Both the position numbers and the translations under genes were made by a program. DNA of 64,000 bases from an uncultured Bacteroides sp. (GTDB taxonomy: Bacteria > Bacteroidota > Bacteroidia > Bacteroidales > Bacteroidaceae), in the NCBI GenBank assembly GCA_902388495.1, contig CABMPP010000008.1:124001-188000 (forward strand), given 5' to 3'. Shown piece by piece: positions 42,969 through 52,533 of this stretch; position 1 is the stretch's first letter; every line of letters begins with the position of its first letter. Under the pieces are notes generated by a model. The model worked only from the letters and a program-made list of their open reading frames with translations, was not told where the DNA came from and made no database searches.

Positions 42969-44168
42969 TTATTTGGTAAGTAGTGCATGAGCACACCATA
43001 AAACGGGGGCTTGTCCGTGGAGGTCGCCTGTCAGCGGCTTGCGGTTGCGGTAGTGGTCGCTGTTGTCTCCCAATATGGTGCCTTCACATACGGCTTCTAC
43101 ATCGCCCTTGTCATTGACGTAATGAGCCAGAGCTATCCAGCCGTTCCGGGCAACGGGGCCGTATTCTTCTGCGGGCAACCACCCTTTTTTGACCCCCGTA
43201 ATCATGGCGTAAGTAAACATGGCAGAACCGGAAGTTTCTTCCCACATGGTGACATCGTCCACCACTTGCTTCCACATGCCGTTTTCGTCCTGGGTATCTT
43301 TCAGCTTCTCCATCATTTTGAGGTAGCCTTTCATGATGGCTGCACGGTCGGGATTGTCTTCCGGTAGCATACGGAGCAATTCAGACATGCCTACTGCCAT
43401 CCATCCGTTACCGCGTCCCCAGCAGAAGGGGGCTGTAGGAGCATGATAGAACAGGCCGGAAGGTTGCTGGATGGAATCCAGGTAGAGTACCATTTCGCGT
43501 GCGGCACGGTCTATGTACTTGCGGTCCTTGGTCACGCGGTAGGCTTGTGCCTGGATAGTAGTTATCATATACATGTCGTCCAGCCAAAAGCGGGTTTGCC
43601 AGGAGTAGCCTTTGTCTGCCCATGCCTTTTGTTCGGGCTGGCAGATGTCGGCATCAACGAAGTCGCCATACATATTGCTTTGCAGAGTTTCTCCTTCCTT
43701 CAGCTTCCAGCCTTCAGGCAAGTCCCATTGAGAGTCGGCGTACATCATGCCCAAATCTTTATAGCGCTCTTCACCGGTTTGCAGGTAGAGTTCCAGGGGA
43801 ACGGCGCCGAACACATTGTTGTCCACATGGTTGGGCTTGGGTTGCAGGTAGGCTTCAGTAGTGAACAAGGGTTCGAAACGGGCTTTCAGCCGTTCTGTAA
43901 GTTCTTGATTGTTCGTCTCTTGGGCAAACCAAAGTCCGCCCAGCCATGTGCATACATCGGGATAGGTGATTTGTGTCCTCGGTTCGTTGACGCGTAGCGG
44001 GCTGCCATACTGAGAGTGCCTTTGTTCCAGGAATCGGTTCGTAATCTTGTTTCCTATCTCTACGGGGTCGGCTTCTTGGGGAAGGTTGTCGAAATACCCG
44101 TTCTGCTTTGGGGTGCAAGATGCCAAGGCCAATGCGGTCAATGCTGCTGTGAATAATCTACTTTTCAT
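42969..44168 (-). CDS. GH105/GH88-like unsaturated uronyl hydrolase (lipoprotein)
   Basis: A 399-residue lipoprotein (signal ending ALASC). The alpha toroid shows FWLDDMYMITTIQAQAYRVTKD with the catalytic Asp pair, APFCWGRGNGWMAVGMSELLRMLPED, and WEETSGSAMFTYAMITGVKKGWL. It hydrates unsaturated glucuronyl or galacturonyl ends. It also has an unusual N-terminal stretch (TYPDVCTWLGGLWFAQETNN) and a C-terminal block GDNSDHYRNRKPLTGDLHGQAPVLW. It follows the 1341-residue protein gene by 22 bp, and its own downstream gene is the candidate lyase, so the order is lyase-like, hydrolase, lyase-like. Confidence 0.88.
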   Translation of the reverse strand: MKSRLFTAALTALALASCTPKQNGYFDNLPQEADPVEIGNKITNRFLEQRHSQYGSPLRVNEPRTQITYPDVCTWLGGLWFAQETNNQELTERLKARFEPLFTTEAYLQPKPNHVDNNVFGAVPLELYLQTGEERYKDLGMMYADSQWDLPEGWKLKEGETLQSNMYGDFVDADICQPEQKAWADKGYSWQTRFWLDDMYMITTIQAQAYRVTKDRKYIDRAAREMVLYLDSIQQPSGLFYHAPTAPFCWGRGNGWMAVGMSELLRMLPEDNPDRAAIMKGYLKMMEKLKDTQDENGMWKQVVDDVTMWEETSGSAMFTYAMITGVKKGWLPAEEYGPVARNGWIALAHYVNDKGDVEAVCEGTILGDNSDHYRNRKPLTGDLHGQAPVLWCAHALLTK

Positions 44169-44190
44169 ATCTTCTTGTATTTTTATATTA

Positions 44191-47100
44191 TTAATTCGGA
44201 TAATACTTTTCGGGTGTCATTGCGGCGGGGACGTATGGCTCCATCCAGAATGCGGAAGTACGTTTGTATCTCAGTTCTGTATCCGGATACCAGTTGGCCC
44301 AAGATGCCGGATGGGTGTCTGCAACCGGAGATTTTAGGCTTTCGCCATAGCCATTACCGGCGGTGACTGCGTATTCGTAGACGGTGAACGCGTCACTTTT
44401 GAAGTTCGCATTGTCCTGTTTGCCGGGATACGGACAAGACTTGACGACTCCTGTTGCGGTGGCATCGGTATATTCATTGGCTTTACCTTCGTATAGAAGT
44501 GTAAAAGTTGTATCTCCCGCTTTTCTCCGATAGAGGCGGTATGTCTGTGTACCGAGTACTTTTCCCCATGAGAGGCTTACCTGGTTGTTATCCAATGTCA
44601 AGTGCAGACCTTCCGGGTAATGCGGTGGTCGGCTGGTTGTATAAACCGGATATTCTTGGGCGAAGTCGGCGGTGCGCTTTCCGTTAAGGGATATGGCACG
44701 GACGTGTATCTTTCCGACGGGTTGCGGAGCCAGTTTATAAATGCTCTTGCCCGTCGTGCCGACTGCTTTCCAAGTCTTGGCGTTATCTTCCGATATTTCT
44801 ATTCTTACTTTGGGGGCGGATGCCGGTATATTCAGATAAATAAGCGCTCCGTTGGTAGTATACTCCGTATCGGTAATGTAGGTCGGCATTGGAGTTACTT
44901 CGCGGGCATATTCGATGGTATGTTCTCCTTCGGGCAGGGAAATGTCTGTTGTCCCCCGGCAGGCAATGCCGTCTATATAGAGTTTGCCTCCGGCTAATCC
45001 TTTTAAGGTCAGCTTTGCTTTTCCATCGCTTTTGTAACGTCCTTTGCAGGTGTTTACGCTTGTACGGGTCATGGCAATGGCCGTTCCTGTTTCTGACAAT
45101 TCGATGGAGAACCCGTCAGCGGAAAGACTCCTACCTTTCATCAAGGCAAGCTGCAGGGTACCGTCATCCATCCGCCGGATGACTCCGGCTTCTCCGATGA
45201 AGGTCTCTTTTTCTGTCCGGTGGTTAATCTCCGTGCCGTCACGGAAGATGATATCCATGCTGTGGGGGGCTTTGATATGCAGAACATTGGTAGGAGCATC
45301 TTTCTCTTCGGGTACGAATTCATAGATATTCGTTCCTTTCAGCAAAGCCGGGTTGACAGCTTTTCCTTTTTGAACGGTGACTTCTCCTTGCTTGTGTGAG
45401 ACAAGTGTTAGCAATGAGCCGTCCGCATCCCGGTAGAATCCTTTGGAGTGATTGGTTTCCCCTTTGGTCCAGTTGGCGTTTGCAGCTTTCTTGCCAAAGA
45501 ACACGATTTGTGGGAATTCGTCTTGTTTCTGCACGAACCAGGAAAAGCGTGCGCCGGCTCTCCAGTTCGTTCCGGTCTGGTCGTAAAGCAGGAAATAGTC
45601 TGTACCTACTAGCATGACACTACGTGACAAGTATTCCGGCCAGGCGAAACTGTTTTCTCCAGTGGCGGAACGGAGTTCGGCCAACTGAACGATATCTAAG
45701 TCATAGAGTGGTGCTACAAGTTCGTTCATCCCGATGTTGCAGAATGCACCGTTCTTCATCACTCCGAAGTTGGTGACACCATCCAGGTTGTTCTGCATGT
45801 GGTCGCCTGCCGCTTCGTTCTCGTGTCCGGTGTAGATTTTGCCTTTGGCATAGAAGTAGAGCCCTCCGGAATTTCCCTGGCCTTGGTGTCCCCAACGGTA
45901 GTTTGGTCCTTTGTCTACTTGGTTCAAGTGGATGGATAATTCTTCTTCCGTATTTACTCCGGCACGTAGTACGATGCCGTGTCCGGTGTACTTCTTGCTT
46001 CTTAAGTGAGGATTGGTCCCGAGATTATTGCCCGGATATTGCTGCTTGTGCACATTACTCCAATTAGTATGGATATCTTTGGTCTCGACTCCGGGGCCCA
46101 TTGCACCGGTCCAGTACAGATGTTCTGCCAAAAGAGGATTGTAGTATTGCATCCAGTCTGCCAATTGATAAACTTGAGCATACCGGGGTACAAACCTTCC
46201 GCCGCCATGAGCACCGTGGGGAGGGTAGCCTCTTTCCGGTATCTTATTTTTATAGAGAACAGGGGCAGTCATCATATCCAGCATCCATTGTCCCCGTTGT
46301 GCCATGTATTTTCCGGCAAAACGGTTCTTTCCATCAAATACTTTTAAGGCTATATTGGTGGCGGAAGTAGGACGTAGGAAGGCCCAATTGTAGATGCCTA
46401 GACTTTCCACCCAGCGTCCGCCATTGGATTCAAAGGTTGGCACTTCGGGCCGTGTATAGAAGATTCCATATATTTCGAGGGTTTTCTCGAAGAAGTCCGC
46501 CCATTCTTTTGCCATGGGATGTTCCGGATAGAGGAAGGCCATCTGGCCGGGCACAGCCCAACCGTCTGCTGCCATGTTTGCCGTTCCGGCCAATGAGGTA
46601 CGGATGGTATTCATCGCTTCCAATGTATTGACGTAGGCAGATATCAGCAGCAGGCCGTCTACGGTCTTTTTCTGTTGTTCCGTCAGCTGTTTATACAATG
46701 CCAGATAATCTTCTACCCAGCTACCGAAGAGCGGACGATGGGAAATGGAGTGAATGCCTGGAAAGCCGTTTAAGCCCGTCATATAATAAGTCATGGGGGA
46801 GGTGGTTATTTGCCGGTAAAACTCTTCCACTGTTGGCGATTGAGCTTTCCCTGTAAAAGGAGTATCCGGATGCTTGGCATTAACCGGATACTCCAGAACC
46901 CAATCTTTCACCTTATTTAAACTTAATAGCGCATATTGGCGATGTAGTAACATTGCATAGCGAAATCCCATTTCGTTGGAGTGGTCGGAACCACCTCGGG
47001 CAGATATCTCATCAATCGCTTTATTGAACTTGTCGACTGCGCCTTGTTTTTCTTCAATGCTGTAGAAGGTCAGGGCAGTGGAGCGACTGCCGGAACAAAG

Positions 47101-48216
47101 CGGATATTTGAAGTATAATTTACGATTGTCGTACCGGAAGTAAACCGATAAATCGGGAGTTGGCTGCCAGATGCCGTATTGCCGGTCGTTCCATCGGTTA
47201 TGGTCGTAAACAAAGACACCTAACTCTTTGGCACCTTTTTGTGTTTCCCAAAAAGAGATAGCGGGTACTTGTTCGCGCGTGGAATTTCCGCCGAATGGTA
47301 AAAGGCGGTATAGCATTTGTTTGGCAGGTTCTTCTATCCAGCCCATTCCTGTCCAGTGCGGATCTTCCTGACACCAGCTGGTATATATAGGCTGGTCAAT
47401 GGGTAAACCTCCGTTTATGGATACTTCTTTTTGTCTGTCCCAGTTTCCGTAGCGATGGGTTGGATGGAAGTCGCTCCATTCCATGTCGACAAACACTTCA
47501 TCCTGTTTTGAGATATTTTCCATTTGCTCATCAAGGATGACAAAAGGATATCCTTGTACAATTTTTACTTTGGCATAATAAGATGCATTATTGTTTAATG
47601 TGTAGAGTATGCCACATTCTGCAAATAGGTCTCCGGATTCCAGAACAGTTGTTTTTATTTCCTTTACGGCGAGGCGCCCGGGATACAATTTGTTATTGCC
47701 TGTTTTTTGTTGCTTATCCAAGATAGAAATAACAGGTGCAGGGATTGCATCCATTTGATAAATTCCTCCTGCGGGGATTTCTACTCCGAAGTTTCCGTCA
47801 CTGATTAACCAAGTCGTTTTTTGCTTGAGGATTGTAACTGGAGAATCTTGCCGGGCTGTACCACTCTTTCTAACGTATAGCGTATAGTCAAAATCTCCTC
47901 CACTTGGCAATGCTGTAAAGAAATTGATGACAGCAGATTCCAGTTTACCGTCTCTGATAACTTTGTCCGATAACTGGAAAGGAACCGATTTCTTCTGTTT
48001 ATTATCGAACAAGTCTAGTTCCGATTCGGATTTTAGTGTTTCTGCAAAATGAATCGGATAGCTTAGTAGCGTACGGGGCCAGTCGTATATGGACAAGTTG
48101 ATGCAATCTTTCCGGGAGAATTGCACCGGATTCTCCTTGGAAAGATTGGCCGGTTGTGCATGACCTGTTTTCGCAAAGAGCAATACTAAGAATAAAACAA
48201 TAATGTGGTTCTTCAT
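44191..48216 (-). CDS. Large secreted protein: RIFT-like barrel, alpha toroid, beta sandwich, FnIII (1341 aa)
   Basis: Start at 48216 gives signal MKNHIIVLFLVLLFAKTGHA; the frame is open 10 codons further. Residues 20-190 are beta-rich (LDLFDNKQKKSVPFQLSD, FDYTLYVRKSG), like a RIFT barrel. A beta domain to about 370 follows, then helices (SNEMGFRYAMLLHRQYALL to NGGRWVESLGIYNWAFLRPT) forming an alpha toroid. A sandwich region comes next (HLNQVDKGPNYRWGHQGQGNSGGLYFYAKG), and an FnIII-like domain (VSLSWGKVLGTQTYRLYRRK) lies near the end. This resembles exo-acting rhamnogalacturonan lyases or alginate/heparinase-type lyases, but no family can be named. Its promoter carries the locus operator, and it leads the six-gene operon. 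Confidence 0.6.
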   Translation of the reverse strand: MKNHIIVLFLVLLFAKTGHAQPANLSKENPVQFSRKDCINLSIYDWPRTLLSYPIHFAETLKSESELDLFDNKQKKSVPFQLSDKVIRDGKLESAVINFFTALPSGGDFDYTLYVRKSGTARQDSPVTILKQKTTWLISDGNFGVEIPAGGIYQMDAIPAPVISILDKQQKTGNNKLYPGRLAVKEIKTTVLESGDLFAECGILYTLNNNASYYAKVKIVQGYPFVILDEQMENISKQDEVFVDMEWSDFHPTHRYGNWDRQKEVSINGGLPIDQPIYTSWCQEDPHWTGMGWIEEPAKQMLYRLLPFGGNSTREQVPAISFWETQKGAKELGVFVYDHNRWNDRQYGIWQPTPDLSVYFRYDNRKLYFKYPLCSGSRSTALTFYSIEEKQGAVDKFNKAIDEISARGGSDHSNEMGFRYAMLLHRQYALLSLNKVKDWVLEYPVNAKHPDTPFTGKAQSPTVEEFYRQITTSPMTYYMTGLNGFPGIHSISHRPLFGSWVEDYLALYKQLTEQQKKTVDGLLLISAYVNTLEAMNTIRTSLAGTANMAADGWAVPGQMAFLYPEHPMAKEWADFFEKTLEIYGIFYTRPEVPTFESNGGRWVESLGIYNWAFLRPTSATNIALKVFDGKNRFAGKYMAQRGQWMLDMMTAPVLYKNKIPERGYPPHGAHGGGRFVPRYAQVYQLADWMQYYNPLLAEHLYWTGAMGPGVETKDIHTNWSNVHKQQYPGNNLGTNPHLRSKKYTGHGIVLRAGVNTEEELSIHLNQVDKGPNYRWGHQGQGNSGGLYFYAKGKIYTGHENEAAGDHMQNNLDGVTNFGVMKNGAFCNIGMNELVAPLYDLDIVQLAELRSATGENSFAWPEYLSRSVMLVGTDYFLLYDQTGTNWRAGARFSWFVQKQDEFPQIVFFGKKAANANWTKGETNHSKGFYRDADGSLLTLVSHKQGEVTVQKGKAVNPALLKGTNIYEFVPEEKDAPTNVLHIKAPHSMDIIFRDGTEINHRTEKETFIGEAGVIRRMDDGTLQLALMKGRSLSADGFSIELSETGTAIAMTRTSVNTCKGRYKSDGKAKLTLKGLAGGKLYIDGIACRGTTDISLPEGEHTIEYAREVTPMPTYITDTEYTTNGALIYLNIPASAPKVRIEISEDNAKTWKAVGTTGKSIYKLAPQPVGKIHVRAISLNGKRTADFAQEYPVYTTSRPPHYPEGLHLTLDNNQVSLSWGKVLGTQTYRLYRRKAGDTTFTLLYEGKANEYTDATATGVVKSCPYPGKQDNANFKSDAFTVYEYAVTAGNGYGESLKSPVADTHPASWANWYPDTELRYKRTSAFWMEPYVPAAMTPEKYYPN

Positions 48217-48243
48217 GGTCTCAAGTGTTGCATAATTTTTCTG

Positions 48244-48312
48244 CAAACTTAGCCGAAAAGCCTTTGACAGACTATGAAAATAGTGTCAAAGGCTTGTATT
48301 TTAGACCTGGAA
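48244..48312 (-). promoter_or_regulatory. PUL promoter 3 with operator and overlapping hairpin
   Basis: On the minus strand -7 TAAGTTTG (48244-48251) is preceded by 20 bp and then the operator CTTTGACACTATTTTCATAG (48272-48291). The operator lies inside a perfect hairpin (12-bp arms 48258-48269 and 48284-48295) that can also end the regulator transcript. A degraded second operator half may lie at 48292-48312. Leader to the start codon is about 22 nt. Confidence 0.75.
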
Positions 48313-48316
48313 CGGA

Positions 48317-51300
48317 TTATTTACCAATATTCTTGATATATTCAGTGGGAGTCTGGTTGAATACGGACTTAAATACCTTGCTGAAATAGGCTGGGTCGGA
48401 AAAGCCCACTTCATAGGCCACCTCTGCAATAGTCATACCACCGGCACGAAACTTCTCCACCGCCATTTTCATCCGGATATTTACTATAAGTTTGTTTGGA
48501 GACAGATCGGATATTGCTTTTATTTTTCGGAAAAATTGGGTACGGCTCATGCCCAGTTCATTGTATAGCATTTCCATGGAAAGATTCGGGTCTTGTGCAT
48601 TCTTTGTAATTAATTCCACCAGTTTTTGCATGAACGGGTCTTCTTCCGTGATTTCCTCTACAGGAACTTCTGCAGTTTCCAGTTTCCGGCAAAATAAGTC
48701 TCTTAACTTCTTTCTGTTTCTGATGAGGCTTTCTATTTTGGCTAATAAGATTTGCGCATTGAATGGTTTTAATACATAGTCATCGGCCAATGCCTGATAA
48801 CCATCCTTTATATGCTCTTCCAGGCTTTTGGCAGTCAGCAATACGACAGGAATATGCGCTAACGTCATGTTGTCTTTCACGATGCGGCAGAGTTCTAATC
48901 CATCCATTACAGGCATCATGATGTCACTGACTATTAAATCGGGCATATACTCTTTGGCGATGTCTATAGCAACTTTCCCGTTGGATGCCTCCTGCACATT
49001 GTAGACTCTGGATAATTTGGAGACAATGTACTGGCGCATGTCCTCATCATCCTCTACTACCAGAATCCGCAGGCGGTTGTCTTGATCTTCAGGCATCTCC
49101 TGATGATAATCTGGGTCTACTGACCGTACACTGTTCTTTTCTACCTTCAATGTATTGGTAATGGCCTGATCGGTATAGATAACGTTGGAATTAGCATAAT
49201 GCTCTTTTCCTAATTGCAGGCGTATAAAGAAAGTAGTACCTTGTCCGAGAGTGCTTTCCAGCCAGATTCTCCCGGAGTGTAGCTTTACTACATACTGCAC
49301 CAAATTAAGTCCGATGCCACTGCCGAACATTTCGTTTTTGTTCCCATTTCCTATCTGGAAGAAAGGATCAAATACTTTGGACTGGTTTTCTGGAGATATT
49401 CCTTCACCGTGATCTTTTACTGAGAGGATGACCCCGTCTCCCTCAACGGTAGAAACCAACTGTATTTTGCTCCCTCTCGGTGAATGTTTGATTGCATTTG
49501 AAAGCAGGTTGAATATGACTTTGCTCATTAAGTCTACATCTACCCACAAGTCATTTCCATAGTAGTTGTTGGAGTACGAGATGGTGAGCTCATGCTTATT
49601 CAGCAATTCCGAGAAGCTGTCTATTTGTTCGGATATGAATACAGGTACATTCAAACTGCTCAACTTCAGTTGCATGGATCCATGCTCTAATTTGCGGAAG
49701 TCCATAAGCTGGTTGACTAACAATAGTAGCCGGTTGGCGTTCTTTTGTATTTGCTTCATCGGATACTTTAAGCCGGAAGGAAGTTGTGCGTCGTTTACAA
49801 TGTCATCAACCGGTCCGGTAATTAGGGTCAATGGAGTGCGCAGTTCGTGAGAGAAATTAGTGAATAGTTCTATCCTCATCTGATAGTTCTTCTCGATGTT
49901 CTCCTTCTCTATCTGTTCTATCTTCTGTTTGTATTTAGCCGTCTTCTTCTCATAAAAGTAGCGGGCCAGTACGCTTAGAAAGATAATGATAAACAGCACA
50001 TATAGGGTTTTGGCCCACCATGTGGCCCAAAGTGCGGGGTGTACGGAGATGGGAATTGTTGTTTCCACTATGCTCCAGATACTTTCGTTGTTGCATGCCT
50101 TGATGCAGAAGGTATAGTCTCCTGCCGGAAGGTTGGAATAGATCACTTCGTTGTTTTCAATAAAGTGCCATTCCCTGTCGAGCCCCTTCAGTTGGTAGGC
50201 ATATTTGTAACTTTTGGGAGAAATAAAATCGAGTGCTGAGAATTTGATTCGGATGGATGAATTATCATAAGGCAGGTCGACTCTTTCTCCACTTTCAAAG
50301 TTGTTTATTTCTATATGTCCGGGTGCATTCTTAGCGTTCAACGATTCTACTAATGATACCTGTACGAATGGGGCGGTCTCCGCATCATGTGCCAGAAGAG
50401 TTGGGTCCAGCTCTGCCAGACCATTATTGCCACCGATATAAATGTGTCCGTTGCTGGCTTGCAGCATTGATTTATGTGAAACTTCGTTCAAAGGAAATCC
50501 ATTTCCACGGGTAAAGTTCACAATGATTCCGTTGGACTTGATCTGCGACAATCCGTTGATGGCAGCTATCCAAATGTCCTTACTCATACTATCTTCCAGA
50601 ATGCCGCAGATTGAATTATGCACCAATCCGTTCTCCTTATTATAATGATATATTTCCTGCTTTTCAAGATTACATTTATATAGACCGTTGTCGTATGTAC
50701 CAATCCAGATATTTCCCGTTTTGTCTTCGTAAAGCACACTTATGTTCTTGTCGTTCAGTTCTTCAAAAGCTGTTCGTTCACCTTTGAAGTAGTGTTCCGC
50801 TTTCTCCGGTTGATACTTGAATATCCATATTCCGTTAGTACGGACTCCTACTATCATGTCATTTCCGTGGCGCAGAATATCCTGGGTAAGCATGTAGCGT
50901 GTGGTGGCATTGTAGTTGGTAGACAGATTCCGGTCTAACTTCTGGGATTTTTCATCCCAATAAGATAAATCGTCTTCGGCTATCCATAAGTGATTTTCAG
51001 CATCCCTTGCCATGGCACGTATTTGCTCTTCGCCAGACATGGAAGTAATTACTTTAGCGATAGACCGTGTTTTCAAGTTGAGTGAATATACTCCCATATT
51101 TAGGAAATAGAGGTACAGTTCGTCTTCTGAATTCTGATAGACGTAGTATAGGTCAGTATCATGTTTAGGAGAGTTTCCTCCGGATATAGTGACTTCTTCT
51201 ATCAGATCGGGTTTCTTTAAATCCATTGTCTTCAGTCCCTTGCTGTGACCGATCCATAATTTCCCTTGCGATTCGGCCAATGAACCTACCACTTGGACTC

Positions 51301-52342
51301 CGACTGTCGGTTTGACTGAGGTTGTCAGGGAATGGTGGGTAAAGGTAAATAGTTTAGGGTGGTAATAGATGACTCCCTGGCTGAATGTTCCCATCCACAA
51401 GGCTCCCTGGTTATCCTTATAAACGGTCATCATACGCTCCCTTACGGATAAATGCTGATTTATTTCTGTGTAGAAGTGAGAGTGTGGGATGTCATAAGCT
51501 ACCAGACCTCGGTCAGTGGCAATAAGTAGAGTGGAATCGTTATACTCCATGATGTCATGGATGTAATTACTTTCTATTGGAACATCCGGATCCACGGTGT
51601 ATGAGATGGGACTCATTTCTTCTCGTTCAGGGAGGTACTGATAGAAATTTTTTAGTTCCTCTCCCAGCCAGATGCGTCCCCGGCTGTCTGTGAATCCTTT
51701 CATTAGAGAGAAACGCTTGTCATTCTTGTGCAGGATTTTGTAGGGCTCGGTTCTGACATCATAAAGTGCCAACCCTTGGTTTACAACATCCAGTAGCAGA
51801 GCGTATGGATTTGCTGCAGCCATCATGTGTATGTAAGTGTTGCGAAGGTCATTCACGCACGAACAGGTACCGTCATTCTTGAAAACATATAATCCTTGTT
51901 TGGTAGCTACCCAAATGTTTTTCTGGGGGTCTTCGTGCAGGCCGACAACTACGGAGGAAGGAAACTCTTTGCCTTCATACCGCTCTTGCAGGTTGATGAA
52001 CTTTTCTTGCTGAGGATCGAAGAGGACGATACCGCTGAAAGTTCCAATCCAGAAAAGTCCGTCAGATAGTCGGGTGATGCTTACAATATCATTTGGTTGT
52101 TTCACCTCGTTGCTTGGCAGGTGATAATAGTTTTTTATTTCATAGCCATCCAGCCGGTTCAGTCCGTTCTTTGTGCCGACCCAGATGTAACCTTTTTCAT
52201 CCTGGCAGATAGCCTTTACCGTACTGTTGGATAGCCCGTCCTTTACCGAGTAACTGTTTAGCGTCGTGTTCTGCGCAACAGCAGTGTCGATTCCTAAAAA
52301 GAAGATGATCAGGATGCATAGATGCTTGATGGTGTTTGGCAT
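48317..52342 (-). CDS. Hybrid two-component system sensor/regulator (HTCS)
   Basis: A 1341-residue one-protein signalling system in the inner membrane. A signal peptide (MPNTIKHLCILIIFFLGIDTAVAQ) leads to two periplasmic beta-propellers made of about 14 repeats (GYIWVGTKNGLNRLDGY, LFWIGTFSGIVLFDP, NIWIGTYDNGLYKC). A Y_Y_Y domain (about 690-765) and a membrane helix (about 775-797) follow. The histidine kinase has FTNFSHELRTPLTLITG, NLLSNAIKHSPRG and GSGIGLNLVQYVV. The receiver has VVEDDEDMRQ, DLIVSDIMMPVMDG and LLTAKS. A C-terminal AraC-type HTH ends the protein. The first two codon choices are MLNL (52369) and MPNT (52342); the latter starts the signal. It probably senses an oligosaccharide released by the locus. 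Confidence 0.96.
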   Translation of the reverse strand: MPNTIKHLCILIIFFLGIDTAVAQNTTLNSYSVKDGLSNSTVKAICQDEKGYIWVGTKNGLNRLDGYEIKNYYHLPSNEVKQPNDIVSITRLSDGLFWIGTFSGIVLFDPQQEKFINLQERYEGKEFPSSVVVGLHEDPQKNIWVATKQGLYVFKNDGTCSCVNDLRNTYIHMMAAANPYALLLDVVNQGLALYDVRTEPYKILHKNDKRFSLMKGFTDSRGRIWLGEELKNFYQYLPEREEMSPISYTVDPDVPIESNYIHDIMEYNDSTLLIATDRGLVAYDIPHSHFYTEINQHLSVRERMMTVYKDNQGALWMGTFSQGVIYYHPKLFTFTHHSLTTSVKPTVGVQVVGSLAESQGKLWIGHSKGLKTMDLKKPDLIEEVTISGGNSPKHDTDLYYVYQNSEDELYLYFLNMGVYSLNLKTRSIAKVITSMSGEEQIRAMARDAENHLWIAEDDLSYWDEKSQKLDRNLSTNYNATTRYMLTQDILRHGNDMIVGVRTNGIWIFKYQPEKAEHYFKGERTAFEELNDKNISVLYEDKTGNIWIGTYDNGLYKCNLEKQEIYHYNKENGLVHNSICGILEDSMSKDIWIAAINGLSQIKSNGIIVNFTRGNGFPLNEVSHKSMLQASNGHIYIGGNNGLAELDPTLLAHDAETAPFVQVSLVESLNAKNAPGHIEINNFESGERVDLPYDNSSIRIKFSALDFISPKSYKYAYQLKGLDREWHFIENNEVIYSNLPAGDYTFCIKACNNESIWSIVETTIPISVHPALWATWWAKTLYVLFIIIFLSVLARYFYEKKTAKYKQKIEQIEKENIEKNYQMRIELFTNFSHELRTPLTLITGPVDDIVNDAQLPSGLKYPMKQIQKNANRLLLLVNQLMDFRKLEHGSMQLKLSSLNVPVFISEQIDSFSELLNKHELTISYSNNYYGNDLWVDVDLMSKVIFNLLSNAIKHSPRGSKIQLVSTVEGDGVILSVKDHGEGISPENQSKVFDPFFQIGNGNKNEMFGSGIGLNLVQYVVKLHSGRIWLESTLGQGTTFFIRLQLGKEHYANSNVIYTDQAITNTLKVEKNSVRSVDPDYHQEMPEDQDNRLRILVVEDDEDMRQYIVSKLSRVYNVQEASNGKVAIDIAKEYMPDLIVSDIMMPVMDGLELCRIVKDNMTLAHIPVVLLTAKSLEEHIKDGYQALADDYVLKPFNAQILLAKIESLIRNRKKLRDLFCRKLETAEVPVEEITEEDPFMQKLVELITKNAQDPNLSMEMLYNELGMSRTQFFRKIKAISDLSPNKLIVNIRMKMAVEKFRAGGMTIAEVAYEVGFSDPAYFSKVFKSVFNQTPTEYIKNIGK

Positions 52343-52473
52343 TGTCTTTAAGGTTGTTAAATTCAACATACTGATTCAGGCTATAAAGATAGTGTAAAAC
52401 CAGTAAATGGTGAAAAAATAGTGGTCTTTTATTCCGATAATGGTTGTTTATAAAGAGATAGAATAATATAGGA

Positions 52474-52503
52474 TAAGGGTGTGCCACACATGACACACCC
52501 TTA
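52474..52503 (-). terminator. Hairpin between susD and HTCS
   Basis: TAAGGGTGTG and CACACCCTTA form a perfect 10-bp stem 31 bp after the susD stop. The following sequence is A+T-rich but has no long T run, so it may be a partial terminator or a 3' end protector. Confidence 0.55.
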
Positions 52504-52533
52504 CTGGTTATACATTCTCCCGTTTATCGGGTC

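Noticed and set aside
52384..52421. Fourth copy of the PUL operator upstream of the HTCS gene
   Set aside because: A weak -7 (TATCTTTA) and a GTGAAAAAATAG segment resemble the operator, but the spacing is about 17 bp rather than 20 and the outer bases do not match; autoregulation cannot be claimed.
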